Origin: Humulus lupulus
Lineage: Eukaryota > Streptophyta > Magnoliopsida > Rosales > Cannabaceae
Direction: 5' to 3'
DNA length: 64,000 bases
Assembly (NCBI RefSeq): GCF_963169125.1
Contig: NC_084797.1
Location: forward strand, 93,033,868-93,097,867
This document shows, piece by piece, positions 1 through 10,603 of this stretch (the first letter of the stretch is position 1; every line of letters begins with the position of its first letter). Under the pieces are notes generated by a model. That model did no database searches. It was given only the letters and a program-made list of their open reading frames with translations, and was not told the DNA's origin. Position numbers and translations under genes: made by a program.

Positions 1-205
1 AAGGGTGTCGTGAGCCTTTGAATCTTCAGCAAGGTAGAGACCTGCGGGGCACTTGGGAGTGTTGGCTAGAACGTGGTCTCGTGAGACCTATTGGCCCGAG
101 CCCGATAGAATGACTAAGTGACCATTAGCCACGTATTTCAACCAGGGATCAGAGATTTTTTCCTTTGTGGATTTTTGGCATCCATAGTAGTCAATGCACA
201 CCCTT
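1..205 (-). other. Unidentified sequence replacing reverse transcriptase
   Basis: Read on the minus strand, the RT of element B reaches its 'CIDY' motif near position 206 and then stops resembling RT. The same frame continues for about 68 codons with one stop, but the residues do not match the expected RELNKLT segment that the related element G has at 49.65 kb. This may be an indel or recombination junction, or a foreign insertion. I do not recognise the product. Confidence 0.35.
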
Positions 206-568
206 AAGGTCCCATCCTTCTTCTTGACGAACAACATTGGAGCACCCATGGAGAAAAACTGGGTCTAATGAATCTTAGGTCCAGTAACTCCTGGAACTGA
301 ATCTTCATATCCTTCAACTCTGCTGGAGGCATTCTATAAGGTGTCCTGGATACTGTCTCTGCCCTCGGCGCCAACTCTATGAAGAACTTGATCTCTCAGT
401 GTGGTGACAACCCTGGCAAGTCTGCTGGGAATATATCAGGAAACTAACACACTAGTCTGGTCCCATCTGGTCCAACTAAAAAGATCCTAGATCCACTATT
501 TTTGCCAGGAATCCTATGCAAACTTCTTGCATTAGGTCTCTAGCCTTCAGTGCAGAGATCATAGGTAC
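206..568 (-). pseudogene. Start of reverse transcriptase, element B (Tekay-type Ty3/gypsy), broken
   Basis: On the minus strand this stretch encodes the linker after protease and the first RT blocks, including a recognisable [15 protein letters not shown] motif near 206-250. The same motif order occurs in element G (49.2-49.65 kb), which supports the Tekay/Del chromovirus assignment. Several in-frame stops are present and the YxDD active site is not reached before the sequence changes near 206. It is a dead copy and cannot make a polymerase. The rest of pol would lie to the left of the window. Confidence 0.7.
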
Positions 569-994
569 TCATGGCCCACTCACTGTCCCCACAAATACAA
601 AGGGTTCCTCCCCTTCCGGTTCAAAGATCACCATTCTTCGCTTACAATCTGTCATCGTCCCGTACTTTGATAACCAGTCCATCCCCAGAATCATATCAAA
701 GTCATCCATCGCTAGTTCAATCAGATCCACAGATAACTCCCTATTATCTATCTTTAACGGTAATGATCTATACCATCTCCTAGAGACTACTAGTTCCCCA
801 GTTGGCAACAAAGTCTTGAATCCCCTAGCATACAAATCACAAGGTCTACACAGACGATCTATCACTGTAGTAGATACAAATGAATGAGTAGCTCCTGAAT
901 CAATCAATCCAGTAAATGAAGAACCGGCACTAGAAATCTGACCTATCATGACCGAGGGACTAGCCTCAGCCTCGATCTGGGTCAAGGTAAACAC
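569..994 (-). pseudogene. Aspartic protease domain, element B
   Basis: This minus-strand open stretch of 141 codons holds the retroviral-type protease. The catalytic motif reads LIDSGATHSF, followed about 70 residues later by the flap-side motif DFDMILGMDWL. It aligns residue by residue with the protease of element G at 48885-49240. In intact elements this protease cleaves the Gag-Pol polyprotein. The motif itself is intact here, but the flanking gag and RT are interrupted by stops, so the protein is unlikely to be made as part of a working polyprotein. Confidence 0.8.
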
Positions 995-2068
995 TCTGGC
1001 TAGCGTTAGGTTGTCACTCTTCTTCCATTCTTCTTTTCTGGCTTGTGGGCAAACCTTCCTTAGGTGACTGACACTCCCACAGGTGAAGCATGCTCTGGCT
1101 CTGCACTCCCCCAGATGTCGTCGCCTGCACCGTGGACACTCTAGGAAGCTCCTCCAATTCTCTCACTTGCCCTGACGGCCACTGAAAGCACTCTGTACCC
1201 TCCTATCTGAACAAGGATGAACAAAAGAAGCTGGGGCCTTTCTCTTCTGCTCACTGGGGCCACTATCTCGACTAGAACCAGTGAAAGAAGGTATTGTCCT
1301 TTGAGCATCGCACCTTGCGGTGCCTTCTCTCCATATATGATCTTCACCCTCAACTGTAAGGGCCTTCTCCACTACATGGGAATAAGGGGTAGTCCTTGGG
1401 TCTAGTGTTATCTTGACGTCCCGAGCTATCGTCACATTCAATCCTCGTACAAAATGATCCTTCCGTGACATTTCAGTAGGCACCGAATCCGGCACGAACT
1501 TTGACAACCAATTAAACTTCAGCACATATTTTGTAACAATCATTATGTTATGAGTCAAATTAGTAAACTCATCCACCTTTACAGCTCAGACTGCAACACT
1601 GTTGTATTTCTCGTTTAAAACATCTCTAAATTCATCCCAGGTCATAGTGGCCACATCCCTCCTTTGGGACACCACTTCCCACTAGATGCGTGTGTCTTCT
1701 CTCAACATATAACTGGCACAGGCCACCCTCTCGTTCCCCTACACCCTCATAAAATCCAAGATGGAAGAGGTCATAATCATCCACTGCTCTGCTCGTAATG
1801 GGTTTGGACCGTCCTCAAAGGTGGGAGGGTGCTGCTTCCTGAACCTTTCATACAAAGGCTCCCACTTGTTCTCCATCAGAGGCTGGGTTGGCAGTGGTGC
1901 CATAGCCTGTGGAATCTATAATCCAACACCTCGAGGAGGGGCCAACTACCTCAGTTCTCGGAGCTTATCTTCCATTCTCTTAAGTCTCGCTTCCATTTCG
2001 GCAAACATCTGTTGCTAGTTCTGTGGGGAAGGTGGAGTGTCCTATCCCTAGTTTTCATCTTCGGCCAT
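995..2068 (-). pseudogene. Gag, element B (Tekay-type), broken by stops
   Basis: The minus-strand frame starts at ATG 2068-2066 and reads MAEDEN, then meets stops within a few codons. The capsid-like region follows (WEPLYERFRKQHPPTFEDG near 1.85 kb), then an open stretch at 1576-1163, and a CCHC zinc knuckle (C-x2-C-x4-H-x4-C, reading CFTCGSVSHLRKVC) at 1049-1090, just before protease. Gag normally forms the virus-like particle and the knuckle binds element RNA. Element G has the same order in the same family. Multiple TAG and TGA codons make this copy non-functional. Confidence 0.75.
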
Positions 2069-2398
2069 GTTGTCGCGGAGTCTAATCGATCGTCGATGCA
2101 TAACTTCAATATTCCTGCAATTAATGACATCGCACATCAGGCACGATAACAACCTCAAAAAACCACCTCCCAATCCAAACAATCAATCACAAACATCAAA
2201 TAAACACCATATACGCATAACATAAGCACATAGAAATCAAAGGGGTCGTGCCCTGGTAGCATATATGTACAAACATATTCATCATGCACTATCTATAATA
2301 TTCAGGCAAACAGGGCATCTTAGATAAGAAATTAAACACAAAATTCACTTAATATGCGAGCTTACATGTTCGGTCGATTTCCAGGAACCATAAACCTT

Positions 2399-2415
2399 GG
2401 CACGCTATGATACCA
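2399..2415 (-). promoter_or_regulatory. Primer-binding site, element B (initiator tRNA-Met type)
   Basis: On the minus strand this reads TGGTATCATAGCGTGCC, four bases inside the LTR end. It is a variant of the TGGTATCAGAGC site that element G keeps intact at 47347. It would prime minus-strand DNA synthesis from initiator tRNA-Met. Confidence 0.75.
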
Positions 2416-2418
2416 AGT

Positions 2419-3237
2419 TGTAACGTCCTACTTCGTTAGAGCCATTACCATGACAATTTAAAATGTGCCAATAGCTCACTAATAGAGATTTTAGATCAAA
2501 AAGTGTGATTAAATCAGGATAAAGACTCATTTAATAAAAGTTAATTATAAAAGATTTGGACATTCATTAAACTCAAAAAAGTGATACATTGGGATCCCAA
2601 AATATTGTTTTAAAAATGTATTACAATTCAAAAATTAAGATATAGTAGGCCTAAGCGAAAAAATCAACTATTTACAACATGTTCCTCAACACAATCTTTG
2701 TCGTGGCAGCCATGTAGGTCGAACATGAACGCACCGCTCCATGCCTTCCAACTCGTGCTTGGTTGGCCTTTCCTTTTCCCTTACCTATACCATAGACCAC
2801 CTGTGAGCCAAGGCCCAACAAGAAAAATCCATACATAGCATATGACAATTCAATCAACTAAATACACAACCTTAAACAGATAACAAATTAATCACATATC
2901 GGCCTATGCCGACCCAGATGCTTTACCAGACACTGGGTTCACGGTCTTCACCGAGCGGGTGGGTACAACACCCTTAGCGGGTCTCGCCCTAGCGACCTAC
3001 ATTCAGCATGCTTAATTTTGATCCCGGCCTTTGCCGTCCCCGACCTTCGTTGTTCCCAGCCTTCGTCGTTCTAAACCTTCGCCATTCCCAGCCTTCATCG
3101 TTCAATCATAATCATAAAAACATAGCACAACAACTACAAATATCCACAAACATATTATTCACAAACAATAGGGCCATTCCCTGCTTTGCGGGCACAAACA
3201 ATTTTTTTACTTGTGTCCCGAGCTAACTGATTAATGC
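2419..3237 (-). repeat. 5' LTR of element B, first part
   Basis: The LTR begins with TGTAACG as read on the plus strand, next to the PBS, and is interrupted at 3237 by element A. It resumes at 15605. The two outer ends form the expected TG...CA pair (2419 and 17007). Only one LTR of B is in the window. The other would lie beyond position 1. Confidence 0.75.
3233..3237. repeat. Target-site duplication of element A, left copy (AATGC)
   Basis: AATGC immediately precedes the TG of the left LTR and is repeated immediately after the right LTR at 15600-15604. A perfect 5-bp duplication is the signature of retrotransposon integrase. Confidence 0.9.
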
Positions 3238-4013
3238 TGTACGCCCTGGTTTTCCCACGGGCTGTTTAGCAGGACGAGCCTCGAACTAAACATGATTTAG
3301 TCCAAGGCTCCCACAGGCCGGAGGCTCTATTTCTAGGACGGGCCCTTTCTAGCTCGAGGGGGTCCTGTTTCCAGCTCGTACTTGTTGCCCCAGGAGCTGG
3401 GAATAACATCCGACGGCCACGGACGGATAAGCTCGGGTTATGAACTGCTCCGGTAGCGAGCTTCTCAGGAAGCTCCGACCCTATGGGAAGTCAACACGCA
3501 AGATAAACGTGCATATTCCTGCCATCACGTGTCCGATATCCCCCTGACTTCTCGGACACGCAGCAGGAACGTGCGTATTCAGACACCCACGGACGGGTTG
3601 GGCCGTGCGGCCCATTATCTCCTTCCATACTGATTAGACCACACTTGTGTGTCAGGTTTAGGAATTAATCATGAATATCACAGACTTGATATGACAAATG
3701 GTAAGGTCACGGGATGACCTCCCTACCAACTTCCAGGTGCCTTCTCCTATAAATATGGAGACCCGGGGAGTTGATAGGGGTTGGAAAAAATAGTCTTTGA
3801 AGAACTATGTACTTTGTAAACCAATTACCCAGAGAATATCAATAATATTGACTAGTGGAGTAGAAGGATTTTAACCTTCGAACCACTTAAAAACGTGTCT
3901 CGAGTCACCTAGTTCTTTCCCCAAAGATTTCCTATCTGTGACGGTTCTACTTTTAGTACTAATCTCTTTCTCTTCTTCTCTTAATTATCTGTTGCCGAAG
4001 AACCGCGTCAACA
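3238..4013 (+). repeat. 5' LTR of element A
   Basis: It begins TGTACGCC and ends GCGTCAACA, 776 bp, the same length as the copy at 14824-15599. A TATA box lies at 3748-3755. All eight differences from the 3' copy fall in the first 260 bases. The remaining 516 bases are identical. Confidence 0.95.
3748..3755 (+). promoter_or_regulatory. TATA box in the 5' LTR of element A
   Basis: TATAAATA lies about 510 bases into the LTR, a usual distance before the transcription start of the genomic RNA. The same sequence is at 15334-15341 in the 3' LTR. Confidence 0.7.
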
Positions 4014-4016
4014 GTT

Positions 4017-4034
4017 TGGTGCTTTCATTGAGAG
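4017..4034 (+). promoter_or_regulatory. Primer-binding site of element A
   Basis: TGGTGCTTTCATTGAGAG starts three bases after the LTR end. It differs from the TGGCG-type sites of D and E, so A probably uses a different tRNA primer. I cannot name the tRNA with confidence. Confidence 0.65.
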
Positions 4035-4068
4035 CAAGTCCGATTAGTACTACCACAAACATACAACT

Positions 4069-6954
4069 ATGGTGTCCACTCGATCCAAACATGGCAACGA
4101 GACAGAACAGCATGATGGGCAGGAGGCACGCCATGTTGCCCTCCCTGATGAGCAAGTTCCTGAAGTCCAGCAGAGGCCAGGGAAGCAGCCGGCGGGCCAA
4201 GACGACACTGGTAGTTCAGCGCCCCGGCCGCCTAATCCAAATCCATGTTATTACACTGCGGTGGAGATGGAGAATGCTCAGCTGAGGAGCCAGTTAGCAG
4301 CAGCTGGTCAGCAAATCCAGGATATTCTGAGTCGACTACCCCCTCTCACAACCAACGGTAACGTTGGAGAGAGGCAAGGTGAGGCTCCTAAGTCTCGCCG
4401 GAGTAATCGGTCCAGGCATAGCCGTTCGGGTAGACTCCCTACAGCCAACTCCACCCCTTCACCAAACCATCAAGAGGCGAACTTCAGGGAAATGCCTCGG
4501 ACCGAACAGCAGCAGTACAGCCGTTCAGTTAGGACGTCAACCCCTAGATCTCAGCCTTCCTCGAGGACGCCCAGAAGAGATCGAGGAAATTCCCAAAGAA
4601 GGACTGAGGAGATCCGGAGACGTCAGCCCGTCCCCGAAGAACGTCCAGTTCCTCGTCCAACTCGCCCAGCGCGATACCAGCAAGACGGCAGGGCCGAGAG
4701 GCCCCCACCAAATTTAGTCCGTCTGGACGGCACTAGGATCGCCTCTCCGGTCAGGCATCCTCCTTCTCCCATCAGATATCCATCTCCTCAGCCCGTCCGA
4801 GACGTCCCGACCTACGGAAATAGTAGGAGAGACCCGCCATCGGCCGGGCCTTCCCGGCGCAGCAGGGTGCCGGAGGAAGGATCAGGTCATGGCCGCCAAA
4901 GACGCACTCCGAGTCTGTCCAGCAGGAGTCACTGGACCGGCAGTGCACGGAGTGATCTTTCGGGAGGAGACCTGCGCCAGCGACTGAGTTCAGCACAAAG
5001 TCACCATACTGCCCAGGGAGGCAACCTTCGAGATCGCCTCAACTCTCACAGGGAGGATCGAGTTAGGGATGGTAGCCAGGCCCGCTCAGTTGGGGTCCGA
5101 TCCGATGTACGTAACGGCGGGAATGCCCAAAATGACCTATCTCAAGATAGGAGGGGCAACAACCCGCCTAATATGTACAACGGGTCCGGAGCTGTTGAAC
5201 AGCCCCGGAATAACCCAGGATCTCAGGACAAAACCCTAGAGCGCTTAACTCAGATGGAGGAGCTGATGAAGAAGCTCATGTCGGAAAAAGAAAAAGACGA
5301 ATATGATTCAGGGGATGAGATGGAACTCTTCGCCCCCAATATAGCAGCAACGGCATACCCTTCTGGCTTTCGTATGCCCCACTTGTCAAAGTTCAACGGG
5401 GATGGAGACCCGTCTGACCACTTAGGGATGTTCAACACCCTAATGATGGCTCATAACATCGGACCAGAGCTTCGTTGCTTGATCTTTCCTTCCACCCTAA
5501 CTGGACCTACCAGGCAGTGGTTCAAGCAAAGTAAAAGGCAGTCAATCAGCTCCTGGAAGACCTTTTCGGCTGACTTCAAGAGGGCATTCCGCGCCTCTCA
5601 GGCCGCCAGGGTCCAGGCCGACTCCCTAGCTAACGTGAGGCAGCAACCTGGAGAGACGCTAAAAGCCTACTTGAGCAGATTTGCAAATGTCGCTGCTCGA
5701 GCCAGAGACGCCGACGACAGCTCCAAACTCATGGCTATGAGGACCGGGATCCTAGTCGGCGGAGATCTGTGGAAGGATATTCAAAGGAGGGGGGTCAGCT
5801 CGGTTAGTGAATTCCTTAACAGAGCCCAAGAGTGGATAAACTTGGAAGAAGCTGAAGCTTCAGCCGCAGGGACCAGCCAGGTCCTCGAGAAGCCCGCTGG
5901 GGCGGGAACAGAGATCGTAGTGGCGACTCCCGACGTCGCGCAGAGTAACCAGCCCGGTGGCGACAAAAGAAAAGGAAATGGTGAAAACAGCCAGCACGGT
6001 CAAAAGAAGAATAAGTCCGTGGATAAATTCAAGCCCGTGTTCACAACGTATACCGAGCTCACCCAGACTAGAGAGAATATTTTCCTGGCCAACGCTACGC
6101 GAGTCCCCTCGAAAAGGCCGGAGCCAATAAAACACCCTAAGGGAAAGAGAGACGCTTCCAAATTCTTCCGTTTTCATAACGACGTCGGGCACAATACCGA
6201 CGACTGCAGGCACCTCAAAGATGAAATCGAGACTCTCATCCGAGCAGGTCCGTTGGCACAATACTCGCGAAACAGGGTCCCGACAAGTCGACCCGCTCCG
6301 GAGATCCCAGCCAGTCAACCTGGACCTCGGGTAGATCAGGACGTCCTTCCCCCCGTGGTCGAGGGAGAGATTTCCACCATCTCTGGAGGACCACACATGG
6401 CTGGCACGAGTAGAGGCGCCCAGAAGAGGTATGTGAATGAGTTGAAGGCCCACAATGGAGTGGAGTTCGTCCCGGAACAGCGTCAATCAAAACAACAAAG
6501 ATTAGAGAAACAACCGATTATCTTCGCGGAGGAAGACGCAAGCCATGTCCAATTCCCTCATAACGATCCCTTGGTCGTAGCAGTCCAGCTCGCCAACCGG
6601 AGAGTAAGGAGAGTGTTAGTAGACAATGGGAGCTCGGTGAACCTCCTATTCCGGTCCACCTTAGAAAAAATGGGTCTGACCGTCTCCGAGCTCAAGGAAA
6701 CCTCGATGATGCTGTATGGTTTTTCAGGAGAAGGATCAGCAGCGATAGGGACGATTGAGCTAGTGATCACCCTTGGAGACGAGTCCCGAATAGTGTCCAA
6801 ATTACTCGATTTCGTAGTCATTGACTGCTCCGCTGCTTACATAGCCATTTTGGGCCGACCTACGCTCATTGCTTTCGAGGCTATCACTTCCGTCCGGCAC
6901 CTCGCCATGAAATTTCCTACTCCAACAGGGATCTGCACTATCAAGGGCGATTAG
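4069..6954 (+). CDS. Gag-protease polyprotein of element A, open for 961 codons
   Basis: The ATG at 4069 is the first in the frame after the PBS and opens the longest frame in the window. Residues 1-400 are Arg/Ser/Pro-rich and low complexity, with a short helical stretch near 65-90. A Retrotrans_gag-type capsid region spans about 420-610, with the pattern LTGPTRQWF...SWKTFSADFKRAF. A conserved Tat motif with one Cys and two His (FRFHNDVGHNTDDCRHLKDE) is near 697-720, in place of a CCHC knuckle. The protease motif VLVDNGSSVNLLF is near 850, with DNG instead of the usual DTG, followed by AILGRPTL near 925. The frame ends at TAG 6952-6954 but continues in the same frame into pol, so the stop may be a mutated CAG. 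No other stop interrupts gag. Confidence 0.88.
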   Translation: MVSTRSKHGNETEQHDGQEARHVALPDEQVPEVQQRPGKQPAGQDDTGSSAPRPPNPNPCYYTAVEMENAQLRSQLAAAGQQIQDILSRLPPLTTNGNVGERQGEAPKSRRSNRSRHSRSGRLPTANSTPSPNHQEANFREMPRTEQQQYSRSVRTSTPRSQPSSRTPRRDRGNSQRRTEEIRRRQPVPEERPVPRPTRPARYQQDGRAERPPPNLVRLDGTRIASPVRHPPSPIRYPSPQPVRDVPTYGNSRRDPPSAGPSRRSRVPEEGSGHGRQRRTPSLSSRSHWTGSARSDLSGGDLRQRLSSAQSHHTAQGGNLRDRLNSHREDRVRDGSQARSVGVRSDVRNGGNAQNDLSQDRRGNNPPNMYNGSGAVEQPRNNPGSQDKTLERLTQMEELMKKLMSEKEKDEYDSGDEMELFAPNIAATAYPSGFRMPHLSKFNGDGDPSDHLGMFNTLMMAHNIGPELRCLIFPSTLTGPTRQWFKQSKRQSISSWKTFSADFKRAFRASQAARVQADSLANVRQQPGETLKAYLSRFANVAARARDADDSSKLMAMRTGILVGGDLWKDIQRRGVSSVSEFLNRAQEWINLEEAEASAAGTSQVLEKPAGAGTEIVVATPDVAQSNQPGGDKRKGNGENSQHGQKKNKSVDKFKPVFTTYTELTQTRENIFLANATRVPSKRPEPIKHPKGKRDASKFFRFHNDVGHNTDDCRHLKDEIETLIRAGPLAQYSRNRVPTSRPAPEIPASQPGPRVDQDVLPPVVEGEISTISGGPHMAGTSRGAQKRYVNELKAHNGVEFVPEQRQSKQQRLEKQPIIFAEEDASHVQFPHNDPLVVAVQLANRRVRRVLVDNGSSVNLLFRSTLEKMGLTVSELKETSMMLYGFSGEGSAAIGTIELVITLGDESRIVSKLLDFVVIDCSAAYIAILGRPTLIAFEAITSVRHLAMKFPTPTGICTIKGD

Positions 6955-9900
6955 CTCGCTGCCAGGGAATGCTACAGCATTTCCATGAAGGGAAAATCTA
7001 AACCCGGGCAGGTGACGATGGCCGTTCAGGACGAAGAGGAATCTCGGGGACCCAAGGCGGCCCCCGAGATTGAAAAACCTCGGATTCCCGAAGGCGAAAA
7101 GCTCGCCCTAAGCGAGGACATTGACCCCCGAGTAGGCGAGGACAGGTCCGAGCTCCAAGCTATTGAAGAGCTCGAGGAGGTAAACATCGATGAACAAAAC
7201 CCGTCACGGACGGTTAAGCTTGGAAAGAACCTCTGCGATGGAAGAAAGGCGGAGCTAACTACGTTTCTGAAGAAGAACCTGGACGTATTCTCATGGTCGC
7301 ACGAGGACATGATAGGGATCAGTCCGCGTAATCATGCACACGCTCCACCTAGACAAAAGCGTCCCTGCCAAGTCTCAAAAGCAGAGGCGTTTGGGAACAA
7401 CCCGAGCCGAAGCCCTTGAAGAAGAAGTGGCCCGGCTCAAAAAATGTGGCTTTATCCGCGAAGCCAAATTTCCTGTTTGGGTTGCCAATCCCGTGTTAGT
7501 TCCAAAGCCCAACGGAAAGTGGCGGACCTGTATCGACTTTTCCGACCTGAATAAAGCCTGCCCCAAGGATTGTTTTCCATTACCAAGGATCAATCAACTT
7601 GTGGATGCCACGGCGGGGCACGAGCTCATGTCCTTCATGGACGCGTACTCGAGCTACAATCAGATCGCGATGAATCCAGCAGACCAGGATCATACCAGCT
7701 TCATGACCCCGACTAATGTCTATTGCTATAAGGTCATGCCGTTCGGTCTGAAGAACGCCGGAGCTACCTACCAAAGGCTGGTAAAAAGAATGTTCGCGGA
7801 CCAGATCGGGAAAAACATGGAAGTGTACGTTGATGATATGCTTGTCAAGTCTAAGATTGCCGGCAACCATGTCACCGATCTGGAAGAATGCTTTAACATA
7901 CTGTGAGAATATGGCATGAGGCTCAATCCTCAGAAGTGCACTTTCGGTGTCGCATCGGGGAAATTCTTGGGTTTCATAGTCAATACCCGAGGAATCGAGG
8001 CAAACCCCGACAAGATCAGGTCACTTCTCGAGCTTCCTTCCCCCAGGTCGCGGAAAGATGTCCAAGGCCTCACAGGAAGAGTGGCAGCACTGAACCGGTT
8101 CATTTCCAAATCGACCGACAAGTGCCTGCCCTTCTACAACCTGCTCCGGGGAAACAAGAAGTTCGAATGGACAGTAGAATGCGAAGGCGCATTCCTCGAC
8201 CTAAAAACGCACCTGGCTGAACCACCTGTGCTATCAAAGCCCAAGGTAGGAGAACCTCTTTTCCTCTACATGGCCGTAACTGAGGACGCAGCTAGTGCCG
8301 TTCTGGTGCGAGAAGAGGACCAGACTCAGAAACCGGTTTATTACATCAGCAAGAGACTCCTCGGAGCTGAGTCAAGGTACCCATTGATGGAAAAACTGGC
8401 GTTCTGCCTAATCACGGCCTCGCGAAAACTCAGGCCATACTTCCATTCCCACTCTGTACACGTCATGACCGATCAGCCTCTAAGGCAGGTTTTGCAAAAG
8501 CCTAAAGCCTCATGACGCTTGCTAAAGTGGGCGGTCGAACTCAGTCAGTTCGAGATTTTCTATACTCCCCGAACTACCATAAAAAGTCAAGCCTTGGCCG
8601 ACTTCGTGGCAGAATGTGCGGGATTCCATGAGATCCCATCAGAAGACTCACATCAGCTCGCCTCCTCAGGTTCTTCGTGGAAGATCTTCGTTGATGGCTC
8701 ATCTAACGAGAACGGCTCCGGGGCCGGAATCATTCTAATATCCCCAGAGGGGCATAGATTCCACTCGGCGCTAAGGTTTGGGTTCAAGGCATCTAACAAC
8801 GAGGCAGAGTACGAGGCCTTGTTAGCTGGACTTAGGATAGCTAGCGAGCTAAAGGCGAGCTCTGTCCAATGCTTCAGCGACTCCCAGCTCGTGGTGAATC
8901 AAGTTCTAGGCGAGTATCAGGCGCGGGGTCCCAAGATGGCCGCCTATTTGGCAAAGGTAAAGTCCGAAATGTCTGCGTTTGGGCGGGGGTCGATCGAACA
9001 GATACCTCGGGAGCAGAACGCCAACACAGATGCTCTCGCCAAGCTCGCCACCTCGGGAGAGACAGAAACCCTGGGGTTGGTGCCAGTTGAGTTCTTGAAG
9101 AAACCTAGCATAGAAGAAGGTCAGACAGATATTGAAATGATCGACATCAGGCCGACCTGGATGACTCCCATTATTGAGTACCTCGTCGAGGGCAAGTTAC
9201 CCGAAGGGCGCAACGACGCACGATGAGTCCTTTATCAAGCTCCGAGGTATGCGCTAGTCGAGGGGGTGTTGTACCGACGTGGGCATTCCTTACCTCTCCT
9301 CCAGTGCGTTCTTCCAAGTGAAGCGAAGGCCATCCTGCAAGAAGTTCATGACAGATTCTGCGGAGATCACGCTGGGGGGCAAAGCCTGGCCTTGAAGATC
9401 CTCCGGCAAGGTTATTACTGGCCGACTCTGTCCAAAGACTCGATCTCATATGTAAGAAAGTGCGACAAGTGTCAGCAGTTCGCTGCGGTTGCCTGAGCTC
9501 CTCCGACCGAGCTAAAAATGATTTCGTCTCCCTGGCCCTTCGCAGTTTGGGGGATAGATCTAATAGGCGCCCTGTCCACCGGAAAGGGCGGGGTCCGTTA
9601 CGCCGTGGTAGCCATTGACTACTTCACCAAGTGGGCCGAAGCAGAACCGTTGGTGACAATAACATCGAAAAAGGTGCTAGACTTCGTGGTTAAAAGCATC
9701 GTATGTCGATTTGGCCTACCTAAAAAGATCGTCTCCGACAATGGTACTCAATTTGACAGCGATCTGTTCGCCGAATTTTGCGAGAGGCACGGAATTGTGA
9801 AAAGCTTCTCGTCCGTGGCCTATCCCCAGGCGAACGGCCAGGTCGAGGCTGTCAATAAAACTCTGAAGGCAAGCCTCAAGAAGAGGCTAGATGAGGCAAA

Positions 9901-10393
9901 GGGGATCTGGCCAGAACAGCTCCCCCAAGTTCTGTGGGCCTATAGGACCACACATCGGACTCCCACGGGTCACACTCCTTTCTCCCTAACCTTTGGAAGT
10001 GAAGTAGTCCTCCCCGTGGAGGTGAAGGTCCTGTCACACAGGGTCCGGTCCTACGACCAAGACGGGAACCACGAGCTCCTATGCCACTCCTTAGACTTAG
10101 TGGATGAAAGGCGAGAGGATTCATAACTCCAGCTCGCCCATTATCAACAGAAAATCACTCGCTACTTCAACACTAAGGTCAAAAGACGTGCCTTTAGCGT
10201 CGGTGATTTGGTCTTGAGGAGAGTTTTCCTGGCCGGGAAAGATCCCAAAGATGGGGTTTTGGGACCAAGCTGGGAAGGACCATACCAGGTCATCGAAGTC
10301 ATCAAAGAGGGAACTTATAAGTTAGCTCGACTTGGTGGAGGGGCGGTCCCGCGGACTTGGAATGCTATCCACCTAAAGAAATACTATCAATGA
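6955..10393 (+). pseudogene. Pol of element A: RT, RNase H, archaeal-like RNase H, integrase; six stops and one frameshift
   Basis: From the gag stop the frame runs to a one-base shift near 7330 and then stays in one frame to TGA 10391. Domains in order: RT about 7430-8100 (FMDAYSSYNQI, active site YVDD near 7825); connection and RNase H about 8100-8520; archaeal-like RNase H about 8680-9060 (D in FVDGS, E in NEAEYEAL, D in FSDSQLV, D in NTDALAKLA); integrase about 9260-10390 (HHCC finger, then D in GIDLIG, D in SDNGTQF, E in GQVEAVN). In-frame stops are at 6952 (TAG), 7904, 8513, 9224 and 9494 (TGA), and 10124 (TAA). Comparison with D and E indicates at least three were Arg codons and two Gln codons. 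All catalytic residues examined remain. Confidence 0.9.
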
Positions 10394-10603
10394 GCCATTT
10401 GTAAGGCCTAGAAGGTCGCATTCCATGTATAAATAAAAATCAAGTGTTTCTCGTTATTTGCAAGTGTAATTTTAAAGTAACCACGAAAGACCCTTTCCCA
10501 GTTACTTGGGGGGCATATGGTACCTGGATATAACCAGGTCTCCTTAACGACTTAGGTGTTAATTTTTATCTACGGATAAGAGTTATCACAAACTAAGTCA
10601 TAT
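10394..10603 (+). other. Spacer after pol of element A with an early poly(A)-like signal
   Basis: AATAAA occurs at 10432-10437, about 40 bases after the pol stop. No gene is visible. A degenerate first unit of the downstream repeat, with TACCTGGATATAACCAGG, begins near 10519. Confidence 0.45.

Noticed and set aside
569..887. Plus-strand ORFs opposite the protease of B
   Set aside because: They are shadows of the minus-strand protease.
5860..6486. 208-codon minus-strand ORF opposite gag of A
   Set aside because: It is a shadow of the real gag frame, with no homologous frame in D or E.
6952..6954. Programmed readthrough stop between protease and RT in A
   Set aside because: D and E have sense codons at this place and other pol stops in A show the same C-to-T type change, so mutation is simpler.
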